DNA of 64,000 nt, taken from contig JNEU01000740.1 of assembly GCA_000697475.1 (NCBI GenBank), positions 62,001 through 126,000 on the forward strand, written 5' to 3'. Position 1 is the first letter of the stretch. Every line of letters starts with the position of its first letter. A program made the translations under genes and the position numbers. This DNA comes from Lichtheimia corymbifera B2541 (lineage: Eukaryota; Mucoromycota; Mucoromycetes; Mucorales; Lichtheimiaceae). This document shows positions 13,306 through 24,467 of the stretch, one piece after another. A model generated the notes under the pieces. The model saw nothing but the letters and a program-made list of their open reading frames with translations. It made no database searches and had not been told where the DNA came from.

Positions 13306-13920
13306 ACTATATAGTAGAAGGGGGGAGAAAAAGCGGCGCGCCTTTCAATCCGGAGATTGGCTTTCATATAAATCCTGGCTGTCGGGCAACAAAGGTTGGT
13401 GGGTTTTGGCGTGATACAGCCATCCAATAATCCTCTTTCTTCTCAATGTCAGCGGGTTATTCTTTTCGCATACACCATCCCATCACGCGTTGATTTCCCC
13501 CATCGAGGAATTTGACAGTGGACAAAAGTATACCCATAACATCTACTATTATATCATCATTCACCCACAATATTGATTCCCTTCATTGAATGATCTAGAA
13601 GTGTCTCATTGTTGATAAACAAAGAAACATAGCATTACTTTGCCTCCTTATGAACATCCACAGTGTCACTCATATTATATTTTTAACTGCTTTATTGGAT
13701 AAAAGTGCTCATTCAAGTTCACAATCACATTCAATCCTTCAATTATCTATGACGACCCGAGTATTTCTCTAATAATGTGGTGTGTGTAGAGGCTGATGCT
13801 GTTGACCTTAGGCGGGTGGAGGTGATCGGCTTGAACCCGATAGCTTAAGTCGAATATCTGTTGTTGTCAAAGTCTTGCTCCGCTCCCACAACTTTTCCTT
13901 CAGTGACGATCTCGAAAGCC
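13306..13920. promoter_or_regulatory. Divergent promoter region, dienelactone hydrolase / Ncs2
   Basis: About 615 bp lie between two divergent genes. A GC-rich patch (near 13332-13342, containing GGCGCGCC) and a small hairpin with ATCGG/CCGAT arms (near 13836-13852) are the only structures noticed. The Ncs2 reading frame is open upstream of 13921 without an earlier ATG, so an additional 5' exon here cannot be excluded. Confidence 0.4.
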
Positions 13921-15640
13921 ATGGTCCAGAAAGCCTGTTTGAAATGCAAGACCGCTGATGCCACAGTCCTCATTCGACATGCGTATTATTGCCAGTGCGT
14001 ATCAAAAGAGAGAGTGTCAAGTCGAATCAAGCACCACCATTAACCATTTGATCTGTAGAACTTGTTTCGTCTATGCGGTTATCGGCAAGTACAGGACAAT
14101 CATAAACAAATCAAAGGCGATCGCACGCATCAAGGGAAAGGTGTTGCTTGCATGTTCCGGAGGACCTAGTTCGATGTGAGTAGTTGATTTATGGGGGAGT
14201 GTTGTTTGTATTATGTTACTAAGAATGCTTTATTAGTGCCATGCTCGACCTGACCAAAGATTTCATGCACGTTGAGCCTCATCAAAAGAAAAAGATCCAA
14301 TTATTGGAGTCAGCTACCATTTGTCATATCGATGAATCTGCACTATTCCAAGATCAAGTATGTGGATTTGTTGGTTGGATTCTCGAGTGTGGTTGATTGA
14401 CAGCTCTTCAACTCTATAGAAAGACACGGCTGCACATTTGGAACGGATAGCCAAGGAACATTTCCCAAAGATGGATTTTATCACACAGCCCATGGAAGAC
14501 GTCTTTTCTCCTGAATTCCTTGGTGATCAATCATTTTCGAGTGCTTTGAAGCCAGTGGATGGATCCAATGACTATGGTAATACAGGAGGGATTTGTTTGT
14601 GGATGTTCATATCATTGATTGTGGATCCGTGTCTCTAGAGCTGTTGACCCAGGTCATTGATCAAAAGTTGCCTTCTACTCGCAATGAATGTGCCGAAGTA
14701 TTAAGAAGTCTGTTTACTGGTATTGGAAAGAATTCGGCCAAGGAAGACCTTTACTGGCACATTAAACAAGCCATGCTGGTGAGCATTGCCCGCCGTGAAA
14801 AGTGAGTAATCAAGGCTAACGAGTCTCTGGATGCAACTAACCAAGGGTTAATAGATGCTCATATATCTTCATGGCCGATTCAGCTACACGTCAGGCGATC
14901 AAGATGATTTCAATGACAAGCAAAGGAAGGGGTTATAGCATTCCATTGGATGTTGGTGCCGAGAACGATACCAGTTTTTCAGACGTTGCTATCTTGAGAC
15001 CTATGAAGGATATGTTGGCCAAAGAGATCGGATTGTATAATCGGTTCCGCGGCTTGGATGGCTTTGTCACTGCACCCACCAACTTTGGTACAAAAGCACC
15101 GGTTAAAAGCTCCATTGAAAAACTCACAGAACGTAAGTTGAATGATCTCGAGATAGAGCCGAAGTCTCATGTCCATTTCAGATTTTATCGCTACACTTGA
15201 CCGCGGCTTTCCATCCACTGTGAGCACGATTTCTCGGACAACATCCAAATTGACACCATCAAGCGATATAGACATGAATCAGACCTGCGCCATGTGCCAT
15301 ATGTGAGTATGACGTATTCATCATGCATTTGGAGATCCGGATACTGAAGCATTTTTTTTTATTTAGGCCCTATGAAAATGGTATCGAAGATTGGAGAAGG
15401 AGGATCACAGTGTCACGTGCAAAGGATCAAGAGCAAACACCTGCTCCAGAGGTCAACGATGCTTCACTTGTCGACGTCAACCAATCCTTGTGCTACAGCT
15501 GCCAGGTTGATCTGAAAGATTACAAACCCAACACCATTGAGAAGCTTCCTCCATACATTGCCCAAACGATTCTTCAAGAAAAGAAGCAAGATAACCTTAG
15601 AGAGCAGATCAAAGACTTTTTTCTCGATGACAATTTATAA
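13921..15640 (+). CDS. NCS2: Cytoplasmic tRNA 2-thiolation protein 2 (Ncs2/Ctu2)
   Basis: Ncs2 acts with Ncs6/Ctu1 in the Urm1-dependent thiolation of wobble U34 in Lys, Glu and Gln tRNAs. It begins with a CxxC zinc site (ACLKCK) and a second Cys pair (YYCQTC). Next comes the PP-loop-like LLACSGGPSS, followed by the long conserved middle (VSIARREKCSYIFMADSATR, ILRPMKDMLAKEIGLYNRF). A C-terminal Zn-binding pair follows (MNQTCAMCHMP and SLCYSCQ). Exons: 13921-13993, 14059-14175, 14236-14357, 14420-14576, 14639-14801, 14855-15132, 15182-15302 and 15367-15640. The start is the first in-frame ATG before the zinc site. A decayed partial duplicate of its last exon lies at about 17990-18190. Confidence 0.9.
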
Positions 15641-16180
15641 ATCTGTATTTTAACACTGCTACATTGTTGAAGGGATGTTTGAGATAAGCCATTCGCCACG
15701 CAATTCGATTATATTCGGTAAAATGGCTATTCAATGTTAAGCAGGATGAACTTTGGCGTAATCGACGATGAGTCTCATTTATCGATGATCCTGGAGAAGA
15801 ATAAGCGCTTGCTAATGCTATGGAAAATTTGCACCCTCAACAGTGTCATGCATGTGCCATCATCCTCAATCAAAGTTGCAAATTAGGGTGCCACCTTCTG
15901 TGCAACTTCATGTTCACGCGTGGTCGATGTTGTTTGAAGCTACTGGGTTTAAAAGAACCAGGAGTCTGGGCTGCTCTTTCTTTCCGCCACCAACATTCGC
16001 AGCCAGTGAACCAGCGCCGCCTTTCATCATCCGTGTTCTCTTTTTTTGTGGCAACATGGCGATAAACGATTGTACCAGCTGCTATTCTATACAATTACTC
16101 AACTGCAAAAACGACATTTTGGGGTGCGAATCATTCTTCCAGTATACAATCGACACAATTGGTTGTGGGTGACGTTGAAG
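15641..16180. other. Gene-free stretch after Ncs2
   Basis: Short open frames occur on both strands, but none has introns, a domain or family resemblance that I can support. The stretch leads directly into tandem repeats. The first ~60 bp resemble the sequence after the Ncs2-like remnant near 18150-18190. Confidence 0.4.
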
Positions 16181-16346
16181 GTAGGCTCGTATAGAATGCT
16201 CATGTTATCCAACAGGCAAACTTATAATGTCGCCTTTAGTCCGTTTCCAAGCAACGACGCAAGGTAGGCTCGTATAGCATGCTCGTGTTATCCAACAGGC
16301 AAACTTACAATGTCGTGTTTAGCCCGTTTCCAAGCAACGACGCACT
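16181..16346 (+). repeat. 83-bp direct tandem duplication, two copies
   Basis: The block beginning GTAGGCTCGTATAG at 16181 recurs at 16264 with a few substitutions. Both copies end in the same segment (CGTTTCCAAGCAACGACGCA). The second copy abuts the first unit of the ~310-bp tandem array. Confidence 0.85.
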
Positions 16347-17770
16347 GCTACTTTGATCCATGGGCTTCTGCTGTGCACTTGTTCAACCATGTGTAAGCTG
16401 GCGATGCCTAAAACACTGAGACCACTATTGCCTTGCTTGTCACGCTACCGGTGGGCAGAGCTTTTGCTGAAGCGTTCAACCGCGGACGTGAACCTCTAGT
16501 AGTGTGGATCTTTGTATGCGTTACATAGTCAACGAATTGGGTGCTGGTGTTGCCAAGGTAAATTTCGAAAGGACGGTTGCTATATAGCAGTACACTGATT
16601 ACCATGGATACACACACTTTTTAAGCTGTACTTCTTCTCATCAAGCATCGGTGCACCGCTACTTTGATCCATGGGCTTCTGCTGTGCACTTGTTCAACCA
16701 TGTGTAAGCTGGCGATGCCTAAAACACTGAGACCACTATTGCCTTGCTTGTCACGCTACCGGTGGGCAGAGCTTTTGCTGAAGCGTTCAACCGCGGACGT
16801 GAACCTCTAGTAGTGTGGATCTTTGTATGCGTTACATAGTCAACGAATTGGGTGCTGGTGTTGCCAAGGTAAATTTCGAAAGGACGGTTGCTATATAGCA
16901 GTACACTGATTACCATGGATACACACACTTTTTAAGCTGTACTTCTTCTCATCAAGCATCGGTGCACCGCTACTTTGATCCATGGGCTTCTGCTGTGCAC
17001 TTGTTCAACCATGTGTAAGCTGGCGATGCCTAAAACACTGAGACCACTATTGCCTTGCTTGTCACGCTACCGGTGGGTAGAGCTTTCGCCGAAGCGTTCA
17101 ACCGCGGACGTGAACCTTTAGTAGTGTGGATCTTTGTATGCATTACATAGTCAACGAATTGGGTGCTGGTGTTGTCAAGGTAAATTTGTAAAGGATGGTT
17201 GCTAGCTATACCTAATTATCATGATACGCCCCTTTGAAATGTAGCTCTTCTCTACCAAGCATCGGTGCACTGCTACTTTGATCCATGGGCTTCTGCTGTA
17301 CACTTGTTCAACCATTGTGTAAGCTGGCGATGCCTAAAACACTGAGACCACTATTGCCTTGCTTGTCACGCTACCGGTGGGTAGAGCTTTCGCCGAAGCG
17401 TTCAACCGCGGACGTGAACCTTTAGTAGTGTGGATCTTTGTATGCATTACATAGTCAACGAATTGGGTGCTGGTGTTGTCAAGGTAAATTTGTAAAGGAT
17501 GGTTGCTAGCTATACCTAATTATCATGATACGCCCCTTTGAAATGTAGCTCTTCTCTACCAAGCATCGGTGCACTGCTACTTTGATCCATGGGCTTCTGC
17601 TGTACACTTGTTCAACCATTGTGTAAGCTGGCGATGCCTAAAACACTGAGACCACTATTGCCTTGCTTGTCACGCTACCGGTGGGTAGAGCTTTCGCCGA
17701 AGCGTTCAACCGTGGACGTGAACCTCTAGTAGTGTGGATCTTTGTATGCGTTACATAGTCAACGAATCGG
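16347..17770 (+). repeat. Tandem array of five ~304-311-bp units
   Basis: The anchor TACTTTGATCCATGGGCTTC starts at 16349, 16660, 16971, 17274 and 17578, giving periods of 311, 311, 303 and 304 bp. Units 1 and 2 are essentially identical, and units 3-5 share variants (GGTAGAGCTTTCGCCG instead of GGCAGAGCTTTTGCTG), so amplification happened in at least two steps. The last unit breaks off at about 17767. A 69-codon open frame on the minus strand repeats in units 1 and 2, but it is probably incidental. No transposase or terminal repeats were seen. Confidence 0.92.
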
Positions 17771-17989
17771 ATGCGAATATCAATTTACAAGATAGAATTT
17801 GAAATCACATATAAATACATATACATGATCCATTCCCATAACTTGCTCGTGCACAAGATTTGTTTGTAAAATGACCATGTGCAGATTAGCTGATGTTTGA
17901 GTGCGGGCGTTATCAGTCACCGGAAGGAACGTGTAATCATGTGTGCCAAGGGTGTTCGCATTTTTCATCTGTATCGCAAGAGAATCGGA

Positions 17990-18190
17990 TGTGAAGTAAT
18001 CAGCACCTGTCGATGCCAACCGATCCTTGTGCTACAGCTGTGAGTTTGATCGGAACGATAAGCTTCTTCCTTAAGCTGCCCACGAGATTTTAAAAACAAA
18101 AGCGAGATAACCTGATGGCAGATCAAAGACTTTATTATTTAAACCAGGATATAAATCTGCAACAAGAATGCTTGAAATAAGCCATTGACA
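17990..18190 (+). pseudogene. Decayed partial duplicate of the Ncs2 last exon
   Basis: The stretch from about 17990 aligns with the Ncs2 end at about 15455-15690. Both share AATCCTTGTGCTACAGCTG-like sequence (CCGATCCTTGTGCTACAGCTG here), followed by AAGCTTCTTCC, GCGAGATAACCT, CAGATCAAAGACTTT and ATAAATCTG. Both end in AATAAGCCATT downstream of the stop. Several deletions and substitutions break the frame. The intact gene lies 2.5 kb upstream in the same orientation, so this looks like a local tandem duplication whose second copy was lost. Confidence 0.8.
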
Positions 18191-18364
18191 TAAAGGACGC
18201 CCGTCCCCACCTCATCATCAAGTCTGACTGAGTTTTACATCCGCCAGAATGGCGCCGACCCAAGCTGTGCAACATGCTGTGTGGTCAGTTCTTGCATAAT
18301 AACTCCTGTGCATGGAAGCATGGCCTTTTGAGACAGATCATGCTTGCTTGTGACTCTTGTTTAT

Positions 18365-18597
18365 TTCCGATAAGCGGTAAGCGTTATCGGTTTGGTGGCG
18401 AATCGGTAATGGATTTCCGATAATCGGTAAGTGTTATCGGTTTGGTGGCGAATCGGTAATGGATTTCCGATAATCGGTAAGCGTTATCGGTTTGGTGGCG
18501 AATCGGTAATGGATTTCCGATAAGCGGTAAGCGTTATCGATTTGGTGGCGAATCGGTAATGGATTTCCGGTAATCGGTAAGCGTTATCGATTTGGTG
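18365..18597 (+). repeat. 50-bp minisatellite, about 4.6 copies
   Basis: The unit begins TAAKCGGTAAGYGTTATCGR at 18371, 18421, 18471, 18521 and 18571, exactly 50 bp apart. Each unit contains an inverted repeat at the junction (CCGATAATCGG, or CCGATAAGCGG in variants) plus further CGGTAA and ATCGGTAA motifs. Neighbouring copies differ at only a few positions. Confidence 0.93.
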
Positions 18598-19139
18598 GAA
18601 AACAATCATCCTTCATTGTTCAAGCCAACTAAAAATTTCCATGAGCTACCATTTCTTTCCATGGCTGTGTCCTCTTCAACCCCATCGCGTACTTGCAACT
18701 CTTCAAAAGTTATGCACACCAACAAAGTAAGGCTTCAATGTGCTTGTTTTTTACGCTCTATACCGAAGCTGACTATCCTCAAGATGGCATTCACCACTGG
18801 CCAATGCTCCAATAGGAACTCCAAGGACCCATAGGCTTCTTGCTCTCGTTCCCAATTGTGGGCGAATCCTGTTTCTTTCTCCTCTCGGCTGGACACCACT
18901 CTCAAGGATATCAGCGACTCTCATGGATGGATCATTTGATATTGTAAGTTGTCTTTGTGCATATGAGGGGGGTAATTGGATCAAGCCAAGTAACTCATAT
19001 TTTGATAAGGTATAGCTTTTGGATACGAACACCATCGATGTGCACTACCATCGTTGACAATGCAAAGAAGGTGAGTGGATTCACAATGACATTTACAATA
19101 TACGAGAGGAATTTACAAAGAAACATGCATTTTAGATGA
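18598..19139 (+). other. Possible coding remnants, unassigned
   Basis: Several short frames of 60-95 codons overlap on both strands and none extends across plausible splice sites. I could not assign a family. The segment may be part of the same broken gene as 19140-20600. Confidence 0.3.
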
Positions 19140-20600
19140 AGATGTCCATGGATCAAGCAGCAGAGCTGATGTCAACATTGTCTAAGCCAAAATCCAGCAG
19201 GTAAGTTTATAGTTCATCATCATTCAAATGATATCATTAACATGTAAAATACAGTATGTATTGTTGTCGGTGATATCCTTGATTGGAATAAGACCACCAA
19301 GAAGATCTTGAAGGAGACATCGTGCTACAGAGGAATCAAGAAGCGTCTTGCGTTGGAGTCTACTACGAGGTCAAGCGTATTCATCAAGTACATCAAGCAG
19401 ATTGTACATTGCTCACCAAGGCAGCATAACCTTCAAGTTGCTATTCGTACTTCGTCCATATCACCATCAGATTATGATTGCCATGTACATGCCGACTTTC
19501 GTATCGCTGAAAAGCTCATGCACCATATGTAAGTGTCAGTCGCATGCTTCTTTTTAGCGATCTATTTCTGATTATTCGTGCGTTCTCACCAGGTTCGATC
19601 TCATCCAAGCATTTGTTGAAATCCTTTATGAACGCACAGTTGCTTGTTCCACCACCATTTTCCTCATCAACACGCTTTGTCTCTCCTGTAATGATACGCT
19701 GAAGCTCAAGTGGTATGTAGAAAACGTGTTGGAACGTCATGTTATTGACGATATGTGGATATTACTAGGATCATATTCAATGCTGCACCCTTTGGATCTG
19801 TCGAGTGGGATGGACTTGGTTTGGCAGTCGGTGATGCTTGCCCGGATGCTGTACCCATGGTTGTTGAATTTACTGGCGGTATCCACACACACACACACGC
19901 ACACACACACAGTTGAAGAAGAACAGCGACCACGCAAAGCTTTTACTCCATGCCAATGATATGGTTGATGCAAACTCAAAGTATTCAAGCGTTCACTGCG
20001 GGAAGGTGTTTTGTATCCTATACCATGGTAAGGGGCGAAAATGCATACAACTGCTTGGTGGAGGCTTTATTAAGCATTGTATTTGTAGAGATGAGCATCA
20101 CGTTGGATATCTTGGTCAATGGAGATGACGTCTACCAATCCAAACCATCGCTGACGACATTATACTACGGCTACTATTGCGGTTTTGCTCTCTCTTCATC
20201 AGTCACAATGCCAAAGGTCAACGCGTTATATCACGTGCTACATCATGTGGTTGCTCAACATTCGTCAAGCATAATGATATGTATTTTCGCGTCCTTGTCA
20301 AGTATCGCATTAGAAGTCATTGCCTGTTACGGAAAAGGACGCTCACCTTTCACGACTCCTTCACCAACAAAGGCGCGTTGGTTACAACATTGGGGTTTTC
20401 ACCATGTGGATACGTGCTTCAGACGCTTGGAGATTTATTATCAGCTGCATTGCGTTGGAACCTGATAAGGCGCCCACCCTTTCACTGTCTGCACACCGAC
20501 ATCATCATGCCTTCAAGTCTTCGACTGCATATTCTCTTTGACTGGTCACCATACTCGAAATGCTGCGTACTTTCTTATGTGACATCGAGTCAGTGATATC
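19140..20600 (+). pseudogene. Frame-broken remnant of an unidentified protein gene
   Basis: Coherent protein-like pieces appear on the plus strand but in different frames. Examples are MKMSMDQAAELMSTLSKPKS (19137 onward), CIVVGDILDWNKTTKKIL (about 19258), FDLIQAFVEILYERT (about 19593), SVEWDGLGLAVGDACPDAV (about 19800), and a 120-residue frame from 20177. Introns that look canonical (for example 19201-19256) join these pieces out of frame. A CA microsatellite (about 19881-19911) interrupts the frame after VEFTGG. I do not recognise the family. Loss of frame plus repeat invasion suggests a decayed gene rather than an active one. Confidence 0.45.
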
Positions 20601-22140
20601 GTGTGGTTGGATGCTATACTAGATCTATTTATAATGTATGACCGATAGCTAGTCCCATCGTTAGTTTCATTGAATTGTAGTCATCTCTATTACATCTTGA
20701 TACCCCTACATCATCTAAACCAAGCAAATAATATCAATGTGAAGAGCATACATTTGACCGACGATAAGCTTATCGCAGAAACTGCAGATCTTGATTACTT
20801 CTCCTTTGCCCAACATGGGCACGAGCCCACAATGTGCATCGGTCTTGAACACGCAGCTGAAGAGTTTTGACCACGATATTGTGAACTTGAGAAACAACCC
20901 ACAGAAACTCTCATGACAAGTGCAAAAATCTCTAGACTCGAACACCGTCTCTAATTTTTTCTTTAGTAACGCAAGGGAAGGGGTGGTGTTGATTTTCTAT
21001 CAAGGATACTGTAGCTTTGAAATTAAGTTGATGATTTTAATAGCAGCTAGTAAAACATGAGCTCAGGTGTGGGCACATCCTGGGTGAGAAAAGGCGATTT
21101 GACGTTGTACCCTAGTCGGATAAAATAAACGTGCACCATCATTGTTGACCAGCAAAAAAGGTAGAGGATTCAATGACATGTTATGTACATAGACATCATT
21201 TACAATGATATATGTATAGCATTGTTCCTACATCATAATCGACGTGAAACGCAGCAGTTGGCTGACCACGCATTTACGTTCTTACAAAAGCGACCTTCCA
21301 CCCAAATGGAGGCATCCGCCTGCAGCGTTTATCTTTAATCTCATTCTACAAGATTTATAATGGCCATAATAAGCATCACCCATGATACTCAAATGATCAA
21401 TTTACTCTTGGACTATTCATTCAACAATCGCATGATGTATCTAGAGTATATTCATCTCATGGTGTTATGCAAGGTTCCATTTTTTATTGATTGACAGCAA
21501 GATCAAAACATACAAAGGGCTCCTTTATAGAGATATTTGCCATATGAGTGGATCACCTTACGTATTAGACAACGCCTTTTATGTTCAGCTCTAGATAAAA
21601 ATGCTTCTTTCCGGTGGTAGATCTATTGTATGGAAGGATGCTAGGTTAAACGTAAAAGGAAGTGGGGAGGGAATAAATATCTAATGAGGCCTAAGCCAAA
21701 CGGCACCTTATTTCCTAAAGTGGGTCTTAAAGAAGGCAGCTGTCAAAAAAGTAGTAAAAGCGTGTGCATGGTTACACTATTGTAGACGTGGAGATGCATA
21801 CTTGCATCTTCTCCATCCCCGGTATAATACTTTGCCAAGCAAGCAATTGCAATTGCAGTGATATATTGGAGAGCGACGCACATACGTAATAATGATGGTT
21901 TACTCCTTGGACCTGAAAACTTCCGACATAATCCACGCCACGAGAAAAAGATGAAAAAGAGGGCTTTGACGAGTTGTGTCCCAATCCAATGTATCCCAGC
22001 AACTTGTTCTTGCCTTTGTTCTCACACAACCTTACTCTTTTCTCCTTCTCCTTCTTCTCCTTCTCCTTCTTTCTCTTGCGTTTACAATCGTTTTACTCTG
22101 CCCAGAGGGCAGCACTGCCAGCCATCACCTCCAATTCAGC
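20601..22140. other. Gene-free stretch before the LPA1-like kinase
   Basis: About 1.5 kb without a supportable gene. A CTT/CT-rich microsatellite (about 22038-22077) lies 60-100 bp before the kinase ATG and may be part of its promoter or leader. Confidence 0.4.
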
Positions 22141-23785
22141 ATGCAGTTTGTGATCCGCACGTCAACTTGTCAGACAATATGCACGCTTCACCATTTGCAG
22201 CTTATGCTTTCGTTCATTGCTGTCAAACATTCCCATGTCCAACAGATTCTGGGTAACTTGGAAACTACCTCTTGTGATAATGGAGGTTCTTTATTAATAG
22301 TGGATTATATAGGATTTATACGCGACGAAGGCGTCTATAGCGAGGATGAGCCTATCGATTTAGACACGTTTCTTCTACAACTACAAGGATTGATTGCTCG
22401 GTTACGATACACCAATCCATTGATGGACCTGGAGATTGCTTGGGATATAGTGAATAAGAATGAGTCCGTGTGCATTCTTTTGGGAGGGACTTCAGGATGT
22501 GGCAAATCCACACTGGCGAGTTTACTTGCTCATAGGTAAGGAAAAACGGGAGGAGGAGTACAAAGGAGGAGATATCTTATTGTTGCGCAGGATCGGCATC
22601 ACGACTGTGCTTTCGACAGACCATGTGCGCAGTTTGCTCCGCAGCTTTGATCCAAAGAAAAAGTCGGCAATCTTGTGGGCGTCTTCTTACCATGCAGGTG
22701 AATCCTCTGATAATAACTCCACCGATGAAGCAGTGGTGACTGGATACGAAGCTCAAAGTCAGTTGCTATTCGACAGCCTCGATCAAATGATTACCGGTTT
22801 CCGTCAACGAAGGGAAAGCTTAGTCATTGAGGTAAACAGCGACCACCACATCCAACCTCTTTTGGAACAAGCTACAAATGATCTGACGCACACATGTGTA
22901 ACAGGGTGTCGGTTTATCAGTGGCCAACATTAAACGTCTCGCAGAAAAGCATCCCAATTGCATCCCACTTATTGTTTACATTAGCAACGAGGTTGGTTGA
23001 TGATGATGATGATGTATGTATGTAGGGATCCTTACTTACTTGTTTCAATATAGCAAAAGCACACTGAAAGATTCGCCATCCGAGCCAAATACATGACCGT
23101 CGCCCCTCGATCCAACAAGTATATACGCTATTTTGATAACATACGATTGATTCAGTCCCATCTCTGCCAACAAGCGGACGAATGGATGGTATGTATATGT
23201 GGAAAACACGAGGCGACAATGAGTAAGGTTACTTATTGGATACTACTAGATACCCAAGGTGGATAACACCAATGTGGATAGGAGTTTGGCTATTCTGCAT
23301 ATGACTGTGGTAAGGTATTTTTTTTCATTGATGAGATGGCGATCCATGTTAACGTTTGCTTTCATGAACCAGCTCCATGTTCTAGCCCGCTTAAGAGTGC
23401 AGCAAAAGATATTCACACCGCATCCAGTAACACACAAATTCGACATTGTGCATACCGAATTCGCCAAAGTACACCACGCTACCTGGAGTTCCAAGCAAAT
23501 GCTTAGGCAAATACGACAAAATGTAAGTGTTGTCAGTGCGAGGGATAGTGCATGGATTGACATGTCTTATAGTCATTACGTACACGCAATGATACTCCAA
23601 GGATGTCATCTACTACCACCAAACATGAAACTGAAGGACGACGAGAACAACAACGACCCAAACAAAACAACCATCAGCAAGGAGCATCGTCCACAAATAC
23701 AATCATGTCCAAGCCTTCAAGTATGCTATTAGCATGTCAAGCGCGTTGGAAAGGTGTTGTACGATCATGGACAAATCGTTCATAG
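22141..23785 (+). CDS. LPA1-like P-loop kinase (2-phosphoglycerate kinase homologue)
   Basis: This resembles plant LOW PHYTIC ACID 1 and archaeal 2-phosphoglycerate kinase. The plant protein influences phytate synthesis; the fungal substrate is unknown. The P-loop is in VCILLGGTSGCGKSTLASLL. It is followed by family blocks GITTVLSTDHVRSLLRSF, ILWASSYHAGE, GYEAQSQLLFDSLDQMI, RRESLVIEGVGLSV, HPNCIPLIVYISNE, RFAIRAKYMTV and IPKVDNTNVDRSLAILHMTV. Exons: 22141-22535, 22591-22831, 22905-22991, 23054-23188, 23250-23309, 23373-23522 and 23573-23785. The C-terminus is low-complexity and basic. The ATG at 22141 is chosen because the helical N-terminal domain is open from there, and an extra 5' exon is possible. 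Confidence 0.82.
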
Positions 23786-24467
23786 TGCGCACTTTATATA
23801 TTCATGCCTATTTTCTTCGCATTGCATATTCCTTTTTGTATTTTAAAGTATTCATTCCCCCCTCCCTCTTTCCTGCATTGTGATCGTTTGGTCCCAAAAG
23901 ATCAACGATGACATTAATAATTCCTCAATGGCACTTGTATCATATTACACAAAAGATGACTATCCATTATCGGTGGTCGGTCGGAATAAATAGCTATGAT
24001 TAGCGTGTTATATCTGTATTCGTGGTAGATCGACGGCATCTCTATAATGGGATTCTTCCATGGTGACACAAATTGGGCAATATGGTTTGCAATAGGTTCA
24101 GGGTTTTGCGTGTTGGCATCCAAAGCAGTCGAGCGACCGGGTAAAAGGATAACAGAAACACACTTTAAGAAATATATCTATCTTTTACCTATGCAATTGA
24201 AAGGGATGTCATTCTATAATTGGGAACTTTTTATGTTGTCAAATACAGGAAAAGGGCGTTGTTGGCATCTTTGAAGAAAACGTGTCTCGAGTGTATGATG
24301 GTGGGGTGGAATGTGATCTAGCCACGTTACACAGGAGTCGCAAGGGGAGCCAACCTAATATGGATGACTACCATGCTGTACAGCTTAAAATCAATGTGCT
24401 CAAAGAAACGGGTGTTTATTGTTGTCTTTCTTTTGCTCATGCCGACTCTTAGCCGACACGGTGCCCA
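23786..24467 (+). other. Gap with a possible small or upstream exon
   Basis: A 75-codon frame at 24047-24274 begins with a hydrophobic stretch (WAIWFAIGSGFCVLASKAV). A separate open frame at about 24250-24447 (KGVVGIFEENVSRVYDGGVE) follows a CAAATACAG acceptor-like site. They could be exons of a small membrane protein or 5' exons of the PH-domain gene, but I could not join them in frame. Confidence 0.25.

Noticed and set aside
13826..13860. tRNA T-arm-like hairpin (ATCGG/CCGAT arms with a GTTCAAG loop on the minus strand)
   Set aside because: The loop is out of register with a real T-loop, and no matching acceptor, D or anticodon arms occur at the right distances.
5999..15640. A lipid-metabolism gene cluster (Spo7-like, acyl-CoA oxidase, DGAT1)
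   Set aside because: Orientation is mixed and unrelated genes are interspersed. Proximity alone does not support a functional cluster.
16408..16928. Two identical 69-codon minus-strand frames
   Set aside because: They are identical only because the 311-bp unit is duplicated. There is no domain, and the frame is not kept in the other units.
21976..22140. Upstream extension of the LPA1-like kinase frame with a Leu-rich, signal-like run
   Set aside because: It has no ATG before 22141 in this frame, and the Leu run comes from a CTT microsatellite.
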